Shown piece by piece: positions 30,814-40,470 of a stretch of DNA of 64,000 bases. Every line of letters begins with the position of its first letter. The stretch's first letter is position 1. This DNA comes from Bacillus sp. THAF10 (GTDB lineage: Bacteria > Bacillota > Bacilli > Bacillales > Bacillaceae_I), in contig NZ_CP045403.1 in the NCBI RefSeq assembly GCF_009363695.1, positions 1,778,001-1,842,000 on the forward strand, given 5' to 3'. A program made the translations under genes and the position numbers. Below the pieces are notes generated by a model that was not told where the DNA came from, did not search any database, and saw nothing but the letters and a program-made list of their open reading frames with translations.

Positions 30814-32097
30814 ATGGAGAAAATTGAATTCAATCAATTATCAGAAGCATTGTATCACGAGACGTTAGATAATGGACTGGAGGTATACTTACTTCCAAAA
30901 GATGGCTTCCATAAAACCTATGCTACATTTACGACTAAATATGGCTCCATTGATAATCATTTTGTTCCACTAGGGAGTGATGATTTCACAACGGTACCAG
31001 ATGGGATTGCCCATTTTTTAGAGCATAAATTATTTGAAAAAGAGCATGGGGATGTGTTTCAGGATTTCAGCAAGCAAGGTGCTTCAGCAAACGCTTTTAC
31101 GTCCTTTACTCGGACTGCGTATCTTTTTTCGAGCACTTCCAATGTACAAAAGAATCTAGAAACATTAATGGATTTTGTGCAAGCACCGTATTTTACAGAA
31201 AAAACAGTCGAAAAGGAAAAAGGCATCATCGGACAAGAAATTACGATGTATGAAGATAATGCCGACTGGAGAGCCTACTTTGGTTTGATTGAAAGTATGT
31301 TTGCTCACCATCCTGTCAAAATTGATATCGCAGGTACGGTGGAGTCAATCTCAAAGATAACTAAAGATCTTCTTTATACGTGTTATGAAACCTTCTATCA
31401 TCCAAGTAATATGCTCTTGTTTGTGGTTGGACCAATGGATACAAGCGAAATGATGGCCTTTATTAAACAAAATCAAGCCAATAAAAGCTTTGAACCCCAG
31501 CAAGAAATTAAGCGTAAATTCGAAGAGGAACCAGTTTCTGTTAAGGAAGAAAAGAAAGTTTTAAAAATGAATGTGCATACGTCGAAACTTATGGTCGGTA
31601 TTAAAGAATCTGAACCAGTAAAACAGGGAGAGGAACTTTTAAAGCATGAGCTGACAGTCAATATCATCCTTGATTTGCTTTTTGGAAAGAGCTCCGAACA
31701 CTATCAGAATCTATATGAAGAAGGCTTGATTGATGAAACATTTGCCTATGATTATACTGGAGAAAACGGCTTTGGTTTTGCTATGCTAGGCGGAGATACA
31801 GCAAAGCCAGATGAACTTGCAGATAAAGTAAAGGAAATCCTTTTGAACTTTGATCCTTCCGCCGTAACGGAAGAAGAGTTAGAGCGCATCAAGAAGAAAA
31901 AAATCGGTTCTTTTCTCCGGGCGTTAAACTCTCCAGAATTTATAGCAAATCAATTCACAAGGTATGCATTTAATGAAATGGACTTGTTTGAGGTAACACC
32001 GCAGTTAGAAAAAATCACACTTGATGATGTCAAAGTAGTCGCAGAAAAGTTCATTAAAAAAGAGGCTTTCGCTGTGTGTCAGGTTGTGCCAAAATAA
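30814..32097 (+). CDS. ymfH: M16-family zinc peptidase YmfH
   Basis: The active partner of YmfF. The 427 residues contain HFLEHKLFEK near residue 67 (HxxEH zinc motif) and the distal Glu in EKEKGIIGQEITMYEDN. ATG 30814 follows AAAGGAGGC. The gene is coupled to ymfF by a 3-nt gap and ends in a strong GC-rich terminator. The substrate is not known. Confidence 0.93.
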   Translation: MEKIEFNQLSEALYHETLDNGLEVYLLPKDGFHKTYATFTTKYGSIDNHFVPLGSDDFTTVPDGIAHFLEHKLFEKEHGDVFQDFSKQGASANAFTSFTRTAYLFSSTSNVQKNLETLMDFVQAPYFTEKTVEKEKGIIGQEITMYEDNADWRAYFGLIESMFAHHPVKIDIAGTVESISKITKDLLYTCYETFYHPSNMLLFVVGPMDTSEMMAFIKQNQANKSFEPQQEIKRKFEEEPVSVKEEKKVLKMNVHTSKLMVGIKESEPVKQGEELLKHELTVNIILDLLFGKSSEHYQNLYEEGLIDETFAYDYTGENGFGFAMLGGDTAKPDELADKVKEILLNFDPSAVTEEELERIKKKKIGSFLRALNSPEFIANQFTRYAFNEMDLFEVTPQLEKITLDDVKVVAEKFIKKEAFAVCQVVPK

Positions 32098-32100
32098 CGA

Positions 32101-32140
32101 AGGAGGTCCGGCATTCATTGGAGCCGGCCTCCTGTTTTAT
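32101..32140 (+). terminator. Terminator after ymfH
   Basis: AGGAGGtCCGGC pairs with GCCGGcCTCCT, followed by GTTTTATT. Confidence 0.9.
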
Positions 32141-32159
32141 TAAAAGGGGAGAAACATAC

Positions 32160-32876
32160 ATGATGAAAAGAGCTTTAATTATCGGCGCGAGCGGAGACAT
32201 CGGCATGGAAATAGCTGATGAGGTATGGAGTAAAGGTTATTATACATATTTGCACTATAATAAGGATTCTGCTTCCATCAACAAACTGATAGCAAAGCAT
32301 GGTAATGAACGACTCTCAAGTATTCAAGCAGATTTAAGCAATAAAGATGGTGTCAAAAAGTTAAAAGAGGCTTTGTTTACTCCAGTAGATGTGGTGATCT
32401 TTAATGCAGGGGCTACCTTTTATGGCCTAATGACTGATATAGAAGAACCTTTGAAGGATGATATGATTCAACTTAACATAACATCATTATATTCAACTGT
32501 TCAGTATCTACTACCAAACATGATAAAAAATCAGGACGGGAATATTATTGTGATTTCCTCGATTTGGGGAGAAAAAGGAGCGGCATGTGAAGTGCTTTAC
32601 TCCATGACTAAGGGAGCTCAAATCGCGTTTGTAAAATCATTGGCAAAAGAAGTTGCGTTAAACGGCATAAGAGTTAATAGCATTGCTCCAGGAGCAGTTT
32701 CCACCAAAATGCTACATTCTTTTTCTGACGAAGAAATGACCGAATTAACTAACGAAATACCAATGGGAAGACTTGCGCGTCCAAAAGAGGTGGCAGATGC
32801 AGTAGGATTTTTGCTTTCAGAGCAATCAAGTTATATTACTGGACAAGTATTAGGAGTAAATGGCGGCTGGAATTAA
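32160..32876 (+). CDS. ymfI: Short-chain dehydrogenase/reductase YmfI
   Basis: An NAD(P)-dependent SDR of 238 residues. The nucleotide-binding motif is GASGDIG near residue 10, followed by NAG, the catalytic Ser region ISSIWGEKG and the motif YSMTKGA carrying Tyr and Lys. The tail SSYITGQVLGVNGG is typical of FabG-like enzymes. The start is ATG 32160 (or 32163), after AAAAGGGGA. An open frame back to 32076 overlaps ymfH and its terminator, so it is rejected. The substrate is unknown. Confidence 0.9.
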   Translation: MMKRALIIGASGDIGMEIADEVWSKGYYTYLHYNKDSASINKLIAKHGNERLSSIQADLSNKDGVKKLKEALFTPVDVVIFNAGATFYGLMTDIEEPLKDDMIQLNITSLYSTVQYLLPNMIKNQDGNIIVISSIWGEKGAACEVLYSMTKGAQIAFVKSLAKEVALNGIRVNSIAPGAVSTKMLHSFSDEEMTELTNEIPMGRLARPKEVADAVGFLLSEQSSYITGQVLGVNGGWN

Positions 32877-32943
32877 TGAGATGCATAAAACTTTCCTCCC
32901 TTCGCATACTAAAGGATGAACTTATGTGGAAGGAGGAAATGTA

Positions 32944-33201
32944 ATGTCCGTACTTGAAAACTGGGAACAGTGGAAAGGCTTTTTAGGAGATCGCCTAAAT
33001 CATGCTGAGCATGAAGGGATGGATCATCAAGCGATTTCTCAGCTAGCATACGAAATTGGGGATTATTTAGCCAAGGAAGTGGAAGCAAAAAATCCACAGG
33101 AAAGAGTGTTGGCTGATCTGTGGAAAGTTGCAAGCCCTGAAGAGCAGCATGCCATTGCTAACATGATGGTAAAATTAGTTCAAAATGATGGAACGCACTA
33201 A
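32944..33201 (+). CDS. ymfJ: DUF3243 protein YmfJ
   Basis: An 85-residue protein of DUF3243. The sequence SVLENWEQWKGFLGDRL and the end ANMMVKLVQN match the B. subtilis YmfJ family. ATG 32944 follows AAGGAGG with 7-nt spacing. It stands as a single gene before a terminator. No function is established. Confidence 0.9.
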   Translation: MSVLENWEQWKGFLGDRLNHAEHEGMDHQAISQLAYEIGDYLAKEVEAKNPQERVLADLWKVASPEEQHAIANMMVKLVQNDGTH

Positions 33202-33230
33202 GAGAGGCCTGATCCTCTCTTTTTTTATTT
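33201..33230 (+). terminator. Terminator after ymfJ
   Basis: AGAGAGG pairs with CCTCTCT, followed by seven T residues. Confidence 0.92.
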
Positions 33231-33340
33231 GTCCAAATATAAAAGAATGGACAAGTATTACTTTCATATTAACGGTATATTGGCTATTATAGAAGTAACA
33301 AGGTAATGTTCGAAACGTTTTGATGGGATGGAGGGGTTTG

Positions 33341-34132
33341 ATGGAAAAGAAAGAGTGGTATTTAGAATACGAAATACATATTAACAGGCCAGGGTTGCTC
33401 GGGGATATTGCTTCTTTGCTAGGAATGCTATCCATTAACATCGTGACGATTAATGGTGTAGAAGATGCGAGGCGAGGAATGCTCTTACTAAGCGATTCAA
33501 ATGAGCAAATAGTCCGTCTTGAATCTATTTTAAATACAATGGATAATATAACTGTTACAAAGCTTAGAGAGCCAAAGTTAAGAGATCGTTTAGCGGTAAG
33601 ACATGGACGATATATACAAAGAGATGCGGATGACAAGAAAACATTTCGTTTTGTCAGAGATGAACTCGGCCTTTTGGTTGATTTTATGGCAGAGCTTTTT
33701 AAACAAGACGGTCATAAGCTTATTGGCATAAGAGGCATGCCTAGAGTTGGTAAAACCGAATCCATTGTTGCGTCAAGTGTTTGTGCCAACAAACGCTGGT
33801 TGTTTGTATCCAGCACGTTACTAAAGCAAACCATTCGCAGTCAATTGATTGAAGATGAATATCATGTTGACAATTTATTTATAATAGATGGTATTGTTTC
33901 AACAAAGCGTGCGAATGAAAAGCATTGGCAGCTTATTAGAGAAATTATGCGACTTTCAGCAGTGAAGGTTGTAGAGCACCCAGATATCTTCGTTCAAAAT
34001 ACCGAATATAAACTCGATGATTTTGATTACATTATTGAGCTTCGAAATAGTGAAGATGAAGAAATAACGTATGAAGTAGTGCAACAAAATAATATGTTTG
34101 AAGATAACCCTTTTGGGGGATTTGATTTTTAA
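33341..34132 (+). CDS. ymfK: YmfK family protein: ACT-like domain plus P-loop (DUF3388)
   Basis: A 263-residue protein of unknown function, conserved upstream of rodZ. The N-terminal 70 residues look like an ACT domain (EIHINRPGLLGDIASLLGMLSINIVTING), a ligand-binding fold. A P-loop GMPRVGKTE follows near residues 131-139, then a region that could bind DNA or nucleotides. ATG 33341 follows GGAGGGG. The C terminus is NPFGGFDF. The role cannot be stated; the neighbours are cell-shape and lipid genes. Confidence 0.88.
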   Translation: MEKKEWYLEYEIHINRPGLLGDIASLLGMLSINIVTINGVEDARRGMLLLSDSNEQIVRLESILNTMDNITVTKLREPKLRDRLAVRHGRYIQRDADDKKTFRFVRDELGLLVDFMAELFKQDGHKLIGIRGMPRVGKTESIVASSVCANKRWLFVSSTLLKQTIRSQLIEDEYHVDNLFIIDGIVSTKRANEKHWQLIREIMRLSAVKVVEHPDIFVQNTEYKLDDFDYIIELRNSEDEEITYEVVQQNNMFEDNPFGGFDF

Positions 34133-34152
34133 TATGTTGGAAGGTGTAATTA

Positions 34153-35040
34153 TTGACTGAATTAGGCAATAGATTAAAACAGGCTCGTGAAGAAAAGGGA
34201 ATGTCACTTGAAGATTTACAAACTGCTACAAAAATACAAAAACGGTACCTAATCGGAATAGAAGAAGGCAATTATGTGATTATGCCAGGTCAATTTTATG
34301 CTAGAGCCTTTATCAGACAGTATTCCGAAGCCGTCGGGTTAGATCCTGATGAGGTTTTTGAACAATACAAAAATGATATCCCCAATAATGAAAAAGACGA
34401 CATGCCACAACTTTCAAGGGTTAAAACAAGAAAACAGGTACCAGCTAAAAGTAATAAGCTGTTTAATTTTCTTCCTAAGGTTTTGCTTTTTCTTGCTTTA
34501 GTTGCCATTGTGGCAATTATTTATGTTCTAGTTCAAAAATGGGGAGTCGGTAATTCCTCCGCTTCGCCTGAAGGAAACAATAGCGGCGTTGTGATTGATT
34601 CGGCACAAGGTAGTGAAGAAGAGTCCCCACCAGAAGAAAAGGAAGAGGAAGAAGAAGCCCCTCCTGAAGAGGAACCAGAGGAAACACAGGAAGAAGCCCC
34701 TCCTGAAAATGGTACCTTAACAGAGGTTTCTAAGAGTGGTCAAACGGCAACATTAGAATTAACAGAAACAGACAAATTTGAAGTAGAGATTTTATCAAAT
34801 GGTAACACTTGGGTCGGTGTAACTAATCCCGATGGTGAAACCTTTTTAAGCAAAGAGCTGGGAGAAGGCCAATCAGAATCCTTTGATTTTTCTGATCAAG
34901 AGGAGATTACATTCAATATTGGTTGGGTTCCTGATACGGAAATTAAGATAAATGGAGAAGTGCTAGAGTTTCCATTTCCAAAGGATGACAAAACCACTCA
35001 AAAGATTACTATTAAATTTTTACCAAATGGAGAACAATAA
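34153..35040 (+). CDS. rodZ: Cell-shape protein RodZ (YmfM)
   Basis: RodZ links MreB to the membrane and supports rod shape. The 295 residues comprise a cytoplasmic helix-turn-helix domain (LGNRLKQAREEKGMSLEDLQ to IGIEEGNY), a basic juxtamembrane stretch, one membrane segment (about 106-127, FLPKVLLFLALVAIVAIIYVL), an acidic Pro/Glu-rich extracellular linker (about 150-190), and a C-terminal DUF4115 domain. The start is TTG 34153 after GGAAGGTG. It is upstream of pgsA as in B. subtilis. Confidence 0.94.
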   Translation: MTELGNRLKQAREEKGMSLEDLQTATKIQKRYLIGIEEGNYVIMPGQFYARAFIRQYSEAVGLDPDEVFEQYKNDIPNNEKDDMPQLSRVKTRKQVPAKSNKLFNFLPKVLLFLALVAIVAIIYVLVQKWGVGNSSASPEGNNSGVVIDSAQGSEEESPPEEKEEEEEAPPEEEPEETQEEAPPENGTLTEVSKSGQTATLELTETDKFEVEILSNGNTWVGVTNPDGETFLSKELGEGQSESFDFSDQEEITFNIGWVPDTEIKINGEVLEFPFPKDDKTTQKITIKFLPNGEQ

Positions 35041-35066
35041 AGTCATCAGGTTGATGGCTTTTTTTG
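35041..35066 (+). terminator. Terminator after rodZ
   Basis: AGTCATCA pairs with TGATGGCT (one G-U), followed by TTTTTTG. Confidence 0.8.
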
Positions 35067-35156
35067 TATACTATAGCCAACAATAGCCAATCAATAGACA
35101 AACTAATATATTTTATGTATAGTGAAAAAGCAATATTGAATGCTGGAGGAATAATT

Positions 35157-35735
35157 GTGAACTTACCTAACAAAATAACGGTTTCAAGAATACTTTTAAT
35201 TCCTGTCTTTATGGTCCTATTGCTTGCACCTATTGACTTTGGAATTCTTCGCATAGGAGAGGCATCTATTCCGATTACCCATCTGTCCGCTGCTATCATT
35301 TTTATTATCGCATCTATTACAGATTGGGTAGATGGTTATTATGCGCGAAAGCTTAACCTAGTTACCAACCTTGGAAAGTTTTTAGATCCACTTGCAGACA
35401 AGCTACTAGTATCAGCGGCTCTAATCGCATTAGTTCAATTGCAAGCGGCACCGGCATGGATTGTGATCGTAATCATAAGCAGGGAATTTGCCGTAACTGG
35501 GCTTCGACTTGTCCTCGCAGGGGAAGGTGAAGTGGTTGCTGCAAATATGCTAGGGAAAATAAAAACCTGGGCACAGATTATCGCCGTATCTGCATTATTA
35601 CTACATAATATCCCATTTGAATTGGTGAATTTTCCATTCGACACAATTTCATTATGGGTGGCGATGATTTTTACAATCGTCTCTGGTTGGGACTATTTTT
35701 ATAAAAACAGGCATGCAATACTTCAATCAAAATAA
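35157..35735 (+). CDS. pgsA: Phosphatidylglycerophosphate synthase
   Basis: PgsA makes phosphatidylglycerol phosphate from CDP-diacylglycerol and glycerol-3-phosphate at the membrane. The CDP-alcohol motif is clear: [19 protein letters not shown] followed by FLDPLADK. Several membrane segments surround it. The product has 192 residues. GTG 35157 lies 7 nt after GGAGG and matches the B. subtilis start; the longer frame from 35064 includes the intergenic region. cinA follows after 41 nt. Confidence 0.96.
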   Translation: MNLPNKITVSRILLIPVFMVLLLAPIDFGILRIGEASIPITHLSAAIIFIIASITDWVDGYYARKLNLVTNLGKFLDPLADKLLVSAALIALVQLQAAPAWIVIVIISREFAVTGLRLVLAGEGEVVAANMLGKIKTWAQIIAVSALLLHNIPFELVNFPFDTISLWVAMIFTIVSGWDYFYKNRHAILQSK

Positions 35736-35776
35736 GTAGAAATAGCTATCTACAGAAAGACAAAGGGGAGAACAAA

Positions 35777-37021
35777 ATGGCATGGAAAGCGGAGATAATT
35801 GCGGTTGGCTCCGAACTATTACTAGGTCAAATTTGTAACACAAACGCCCAGTTTTTGTCCAAACAATTAGCTGAACTTGGCATTGACGTATATTATCATA
35901 CGGTGGTTGGCGATAACCCTAAAAGGCTGCGTGAAGCAATACTCACCGCACAGAATCGTTCTAATTTACTCATTTTCACAGGGGGACTAGGGCCAACGAA
36001 GGATGATCTTACTAAAGAGACAATTGCGGATGCCCTAGGAAAAAAGCTAACCATGGACGACGACGCTCTTACTGATATACAGGCTTATTTCAAAAAAGTA
36101 AATCGGAGCATGAGTGAAAATAATAAGAAGCAGGCATTGGTTTTGGATGGCTCTACCATCCTCCCAAACACGACCGGTATGGCTCCAGGAATGGCGTTAC
36201 TTGATAGTGACATTACTTATATGCTTTTGCCTGGACCACCAAAGGAACTGCAGCCAATGTTTCTACAATTTGCAAGAGACTATTTATTAGAAAGACTCGG
36301 TATGAAGGAACAAATAGTCTCAAAGGTACTTCGTTTCTATGGTATTGGTGAATCTCAGCTTGAAGCTGATATTGAAGATTTAATTGATAAGCAAACGAAC
36401 CCAACCATCGCTCCTCTAGCTGGTGATCATGAGGTAACACTTCGGCTTACGGCTAAGCATCAGTCTTTAGCGGAGGCAAACAGGTTGATTGACTTGACAG
36501 AGAGTGAGATAAGAAACAGAGTTGGAGAATATCTTTTCGGATATGATGAAGACACTATTTACTCTGTTTTATTTCAGAATATTAAAGAGTCTCAATACAC
36601 CCTAGCAAGCGCAGAAAGTTTAACAGGAGGCTTATTTGCTGAGAAAATGACCAGCTTTCCTGGAGCTTCCAACGTTATCAAAGGTGCTTTAGTATGCTAC
36701 ACAAATGATGTTAAAGAAAACGTGCTTGGTGTTTCAAAGGAAACGCTTGAGCAAGAAGGTGCTGTAAGCAGAAAATGCGCCTTGGAAATGGCCGAATCAG
36801 TAAAGACTATGATGAAAACTGATATTGGCGTTAGCTTTACAGGTGTAGCTGGTCCCGAGAAGCTGGACAATCAACCCGTTGGTACCGTATTTATTGGGAT
36901 AGCTCTCCCCAATAAAGAGACCATTGTTCATAAGCTCCAACTTGCAGGGAGTAGAGAATCCATCAAACACAGAACAGCTAAATCTGGTTGCCATTTACTA
37001 TTAAAAGAACTCTTCAAATAG
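35777..37021 (+). CDS. cinA: CinA competence/damage-inducible family protein
   Basis: CinA proteins combine a molybdopterin-binding fold with a nicotinamide-nucleotide amidase domain. The 414 residues begin [20 protein letters not shown], include [17 protein letters not shown] and GTTGMAPG-like [10 protein letters not shown], and end in the amidase region ([23 protein letters not shown] to [19 protein letters not shown]). ATG 35777 follows AAAGGGGAG. recA follows after a repeat element and its own promoter, so the two are not tightly linked here. Confidence 0.94.
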   Translation: MAWKAEIIAVGSELLLGQICNTNAQFLSKQLAELGIDVYYHTVVGDNPKRLREAILTAQNRSNLLIFTGGLGPTKDDLTKETIADALGKKLTMDDDALTDIQAYFKKVNRSMSENNKKQALVLDGSTILPNTTGMAPGMALLDSDITYMLLPGPPKELQPMFLQFARDYLLERLGMKEQIVSKVLRFYGIGESQLEADIEDLIDKQTNPTIAPLAGDHEVTLRLTAKHQSLAEANRLIDLTESEIRNRVGEYLFGYDEDTIYSVLFQNIKESQYTLASAESLTGGLFAEKMTSFPGASNVIKGALVCYTNDVKENVLGVSKETLEQEGAVSRKCALEMAESVKTMMKTDIGVSFTGVAGPEKLDNQPVGTVFIGIALPNKETIVHKLQLAGSRESIKHRTAKSGCHLLLKELFK

Positions 37022-37049
37022 TTGAACTTAGTTTCAGCTATTTTTTTAA

Positions 37050-37216
37050 TAGGCTCTTTTCTAAAAGCTCTTTTCTAAAAGATTGTTGCTATAAACTAGG
37101 AAAAAGTCGGCTTTAAGACTTTTTCAGAATCTTCTTCCACGAAAAGAGCACGACACCAACGTTTATTACGGATGTGTTATTTAAACGCAGTAGCAACAAA
37201 GTTTACACCTACAGCC
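37050..37216 (+). repeat. Dispersed repeat family B, copy 1
   Basis: An intergenic element of about 170 bp. It shares TTGCTATAAACTAGG, AAAAAGTCGGC, a hairpin ending GACTTTTT, AGCACGACA, CAACGTTTAT and GTAGCAACAAAGTTTAC with copy 2 at 41751. GCTCTTTTCTAAAA is tandemly duplicated at its left end (37053 and 37067). Outer and inner parts can pair (TTGTTGCT with AGCAACAA). Beyond it, 37217-37326 is AT-rich and shows no gene. Confidence 0.85.
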
Positions 37217-37326
37217 TGTTATTAAATAAACTTCAAAAAAATGTTTTGAGACTAGTACAAAGTTCAATTCAAGGTTTTCTCTTATAAGAAAAAAGAAATT
37301 TGAAAAAGAATCTCTTTATAAAAAAC

Positions 37327-37340
37327 CGAATGGGTGTTCG
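37327..37340 (+). promoter_or_regulatory. LexA (SOS) box of recA
   Basis: CGAATGGGTGTTCG fits the Bacillus LexA operator CGAAC-N4-GTTCG with one mismatch, and is nearly the same as the recA operator of B. subtilis. It lies just upstream of the -35 element. Confidence 0.85.
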
Positions 37341-37348
37341 TTTTTTTG

Positions 37349-37377
37349 TTGCCAAACGAACGAAAAAAAGGTATAGT
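37349..37377 (+). promoter_or_regulatory. Sigma-A promoter of recA
   Basis: TTGCCA and TATAGT are separated by 17 nt. Expected transcription starts about 45 nt before the recA start codon. Confidence 0.75.
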
Positions 37378-37429
37378 AATAGTAGTTGATACATATTCAT
37401 TAGTTTCATAGAAAAGAGGAGGAAATTCT

Positions 37430-38473
37430 GTGGGTGATCGTAAAGCTGCATTAGATATGGCGTTAAAACAGATAGAAAAGCAATTTGGTAAAGGTTCTAT
37501 TATGAAGCTCGGGGAACAGGCAGAACGAAAAATTTCAACCGTACCAAGCGGCTCCTTAGCATTGGATGTTGCATTAGGAGCTGGTGGGTATCCACGTGGA
37601 AGAGTAATTGAAATCTATGGTCCTGAATCTTCCGGTAAAACAACGGTTGCTCTCCATGCCATTGCTGAGGTTCAGCAAAATGGTGGACAGGCCGCATTTA
37701 TTGATGCAGAGCATGCGCTTGATCCAGTATATGCTCAAAAATTAGGAGTTAATATTGATGAACTCTTACTATCCCAGCCTGATACTGGAGAACAGGCACT
37801 TGAAATAGCGGAAGCTCTTGTTCGAAGTGGTGCAGTTGATATTATCGTAGTCGACTCTGTAGCAGCATTAGTACCGAAAGCGGAAATTGAAGGCGAAATG
37901 GGTGACTCCCATGTTGGTCTTCAAGCGCGTTTAATGTCTCAAGCATTAAGAAAGCTTTCAGGTGCCATCAATAAGTCTAAAACTATTGCGATTTTCATTA
38001 ACCAAATTCGTGAAAAAGTGGGTGTTATGTTCGGTAATCCTGAAACAACACCTGGTGGGCGCGCTCTAAAATTCTATTCTTCTGTTCGCCTAGAAGTACG
38101 TCGTGCAGAGCAATTAAAGCAGGGCCACGATATTGTCGGTAACAAAACAAAAATTAAAGTTGTGAAAAATAAAATTGCTCCTCCATTTAAAGTTGCAGAA
38201 GTTGATATTATGTATGGAGAAGGTATATCTAAAGAAGGGGAAGTCATCGACATGGCATCTGATTTAGATATCGTTCAAAAGAGCGGATCTTGGTATTCCT
38301 ATAATGAGGAAAGATTAGGACAAGGACGCGAAAATGCGAAACAATTCCTTAAAGAAAATAAGGATGTACTAAAAGAAATTCATCAGCAAATTCGTGATCA
38401 TCACGGACTAGACAAAGAAGTAACTGCTCCACCTGAAGAAAATCAAGATGACCAAGCGGAGTTAGACTTCTAA
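37430..38473 (+). CDS. recA: Recombinase RecA
   Basis: RecA drives homologous recombination and triggers the SOS response by stimulating LexA cleavage. The 347 residues hold the P-loop GPESSGKT at 64-71, the Walker B region [14 protein letters not shown]2 loop [10 protein letters not shown] and [24 protein letters not shown] 37430 follows GAGGAGG. Its LexA box and promoter are visible upstream. It is not interrupted by any intron or intein. Confidence 0.98.
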   Translation: MGDRKAALDMALKQIEKQFGKGSIMKLGEQAERKISTVPSGSLALDVALGAGGYPRGRVIEIYGPESSGKTTVALHAIAEVQQNGGQAAFIDAEHALDPVYAQKLGVNIDELLLSQPDTGEQALEIAEALVRSGAVDIIVVDSVAALVPKAEIEGEMGDSHVGLQARLMSQALRKLSGAINKSKTIAIFINQIREKVGVMFGNPETTPGGRALKFYSSVRLEVRRAEQLKQGHDIVGNKTKIKVVKNKIAPPFKVAEVDIMYGEGISKEGEVIDMASDLDIVQKSGSWYSYNEERLGQGRENAKQFLKENKDVLKEIHQQIRDHHGLDKEVTAPPEENQDDQAELDF

Positions 38474-38482
38474 ATAAAGGAG

Positions 38483-38520
38483 AAAAAAAGACTTTGTGAA
38501 AACACAAGGTCTTTTTTTTA
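38483..38520 (+). terminator. Terminator after recA
   Basis: AAAAAAAGACtTTGTG pairs with CACAAgGTCTTTTTTT, ending in a T-run. Confidence 0.92.
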
Positions 38521-38656
38521 TATTTTTGAAAAGGTAATTATTGAAATCATCAGCGATGTACCACCCACTGCATCGAATTTATGAGTAATTTTTCTCAAAA
38601 AATCCAGAAAAATAGGATTACTTTACCAAAATGGCCAACTCCTTACTAGGACAGGC

Positions 38657-38685
38657 TTGACAATAATTTTTCACAGATTTACAAT
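38657..38685 (+). promoter_or_regulatory. Strong sigma-A promoter for rny
   Basis: TTGACA (perfect) and TACAAT are separated by exactly 17 nt. This leaves a leader of about 140 nt before rny. The rest of the 359-nt recA-rny gap shows no gene. Confidence 0.8.
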
Positions 38686-38832
38686 TAGTATGTATATTTT
38701 ACATTTTGTTAGAATTTTAAAGCTATAAAAAAGCAAAAGCCATTGAGCTGTATGTTGACAAGAATGAAGGCAATGTACATGCCGACAATGAAATCTAGCA
38801 AGAACAAGTTCATAGCAAGAGGAGGTGTAATG

Positions 38833-40395
38833 ATGGAAACTATGCAAATCATTATCTCCGCTTTGCTTGCCCTAATCGTCGGTGTAGTTGTTGGCTTTTA
38901 TGTTCGTAAATCCATTGCCGAACAAAAGATCCAAGGCGCAAGAAGTGCGGCTGACCAAATTGTGGAAGATGCAAAAAGAGAAGCCGAATCACTGAAAAAA
39001 GAAGCCCTTTTAGAAGCAAAGGATGAAATTCACAAGCTGCGCACTGAAGCAGAACGTGATATTCGAGATCGTAGAAGCGAACTGCAAAAACAAGAAAATC
39101 GTTTAATGCAAAAAGAGGAGAATCTTGATCGAAAAGATGAATCGCTTGATAAACGTGAAGTAGCATTAGAAAGGCGTGAAGATTCTTTAAACGATAGACA
39201 ACAGCATATTGAAGAATTAGAAAGCAAAGTGGATGAAATGGTGCGTAAACAGCAGGAAGAGCTGGAACGTATTTCAGCATTGACGAGAGAAGAAGCGAAA
39301 AACATTATTCTCGATCGTGTTGAAAGTGAATTGTCCCACGATATTGCTCTGATGGTAAAGGAAAGTGAAAACAGAGCAAAAGAAGATGCGGATAAAAAGG
39401 CTAGAGAGATTTTATCCTTAGCTGTTCAACGTTGTGCTGCAGATCATGTAGCAGAAACAACTGTATCCGTCGTTAACTTACCAAATGATGAGATGAAAGG
39501 TCGAATCATTGGACGTGAAGGACGTAACATTCGTACTCTTGAAACGCTTACAGGTATTGATCTGATTATTGACGATACTCCAGAAGCAGTTATTTTATCA
39601 GGCTTTGATCCAATTCGACGTGAAACTGCTCGTATCGCGTTAGATAAGCTAGTCCAAGACGGAAGAATCCATCCAGCACGTATTGAGGAAATGGTTGAAA
39701 AATCAAGACGTGAAGTGGATGAATATATTCGTGAAATGGGAGAGCAAACGACATTCGAAGTTGGTGTTCACGGTCTTCATCCTGATCTTATTAAGATCTT
39801 AGGACGTTTGAAATTCCGTACAAGCTATGGTCAAAACGTCTTAAAGCACTCCATGGAGGTCGCTTTCTTGGCTGGCTTAATGGCAGCTGAATTAGGAGAG
39901 GATGAAACGCTGGCAAAACGTGCAGGTTTATTGCATGACATTGGTAAAGCAGTGGATCATGAAGTGGAAGGAAGCCATGTAGAAATTGGGGTAGAGCTTG
40001 CTACAAAATACAAAGAGCACCCTGTTGTTATCAATAGTATTGCTTCCCACCATGGTGATACAGAACCTACTTCGATTATTGCTGTGCTAGTAGCTGCTGC
40101 TGATGCGCTGTCTGCTGCTAGACCTGGAGCAAGAAGTGAGACATTGGAAAACTACATCAGAAGACTTGAAAAGCTTGAAGAAATTTCTGAAAGCTATGAA
40201 GGTGTAGAAAAATCCTTTGCCATTCAAGCCGGAAGAGAAGTGCGTATCATGGTTAAACCTGATACGATTGATGACTTGGAAGCGCACCGTCTTGCCCGAG
40301 ATATCAGAAAACGAATCGAAGAAGAGTTGGATTATCCAGGACACATTAAAGTGACGGTAATCAGAGAAACGAGAGCCGTTGAATACGCAAAATAA
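38833..40395 (+). CDS. rny: Ribonuclease Y
   Basis: RNase Y is the main membrane-bound endonuclease of mRNA decay in Bacillus. The 520 residues show an N-terminal membrane segment (about 4-22), a long coiled coil (about 30-200), a KH domain ([25 protein letters not shown]) and an HD domain with the metal motif [11 protein letters not shown] 38833 is preferred over 38830 because GGAGGTG at 38821 gives better spacing. The long upstream open frame from 38743 includes the leader and is rejected. Confidence 0.97.
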   Translation: METMQIIISALLALIVGVVVGFYVRKSIAEQKIQGARSAADQIVEDAKREAESLKKEALLEAKDEIHKLRTEAERDIRDRRSELQKQENRLMQKEENLDRKDESLDKREVALERREDSLNDRQQHIEELESKVDEMVRKQQEELERISALTREEAKNIILDRVESELSHDIALMVKESENRAKEDADKKAREILSLAVQRCAADHVAETTVSVVNLPNDEMKGRIIGREGRNIRTLETLTGIDLIIDDTPEAVILSGFDPIRRETARIALDKLVQDGRIHPARIEEMVEKSRREVDEYIREMGEQTTFEVGVHGLHPDLIKILGRLKFRTSYGQNVLKHSMEVAFLAGLMAAELGEDETLAKRAGLLHDIGKAVDHEVEGSHVEIGVELATKYKEHPVVINSIASHHGDTEPTSIIAVLVAAADALSAARPGARSETLENYIRRLEKLEEISESYEGVEKSFAIQAGREVRIMVKPDTIDDLEAHRLARDIRKRIEEELDYPGHIKVTVIRETRAVEYAK

Positions 40396-40424
40396 AGTGG
40401 TGCTTGCACCACTTTATTTTTTTT
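40394..40424 (+). terminator. Terminator after rny
   Basis: AAAGTGGTG pairs with CACCACTTT, followed by ATTTTTTTT. The stem begins within the stop codon. Confidence 0.92.
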
Positions 40425-40470
40425 GGTAATACTATTAACTAGATGAAGAAGAATGAAGGGAATTTTTAAA

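Noticed and set aside
38743..38832. 30-residue extension at the N terminus of RNase Y
   Set aside because: It lacks a binding site, and the membrane segment then would not be N-terminal as in the family.
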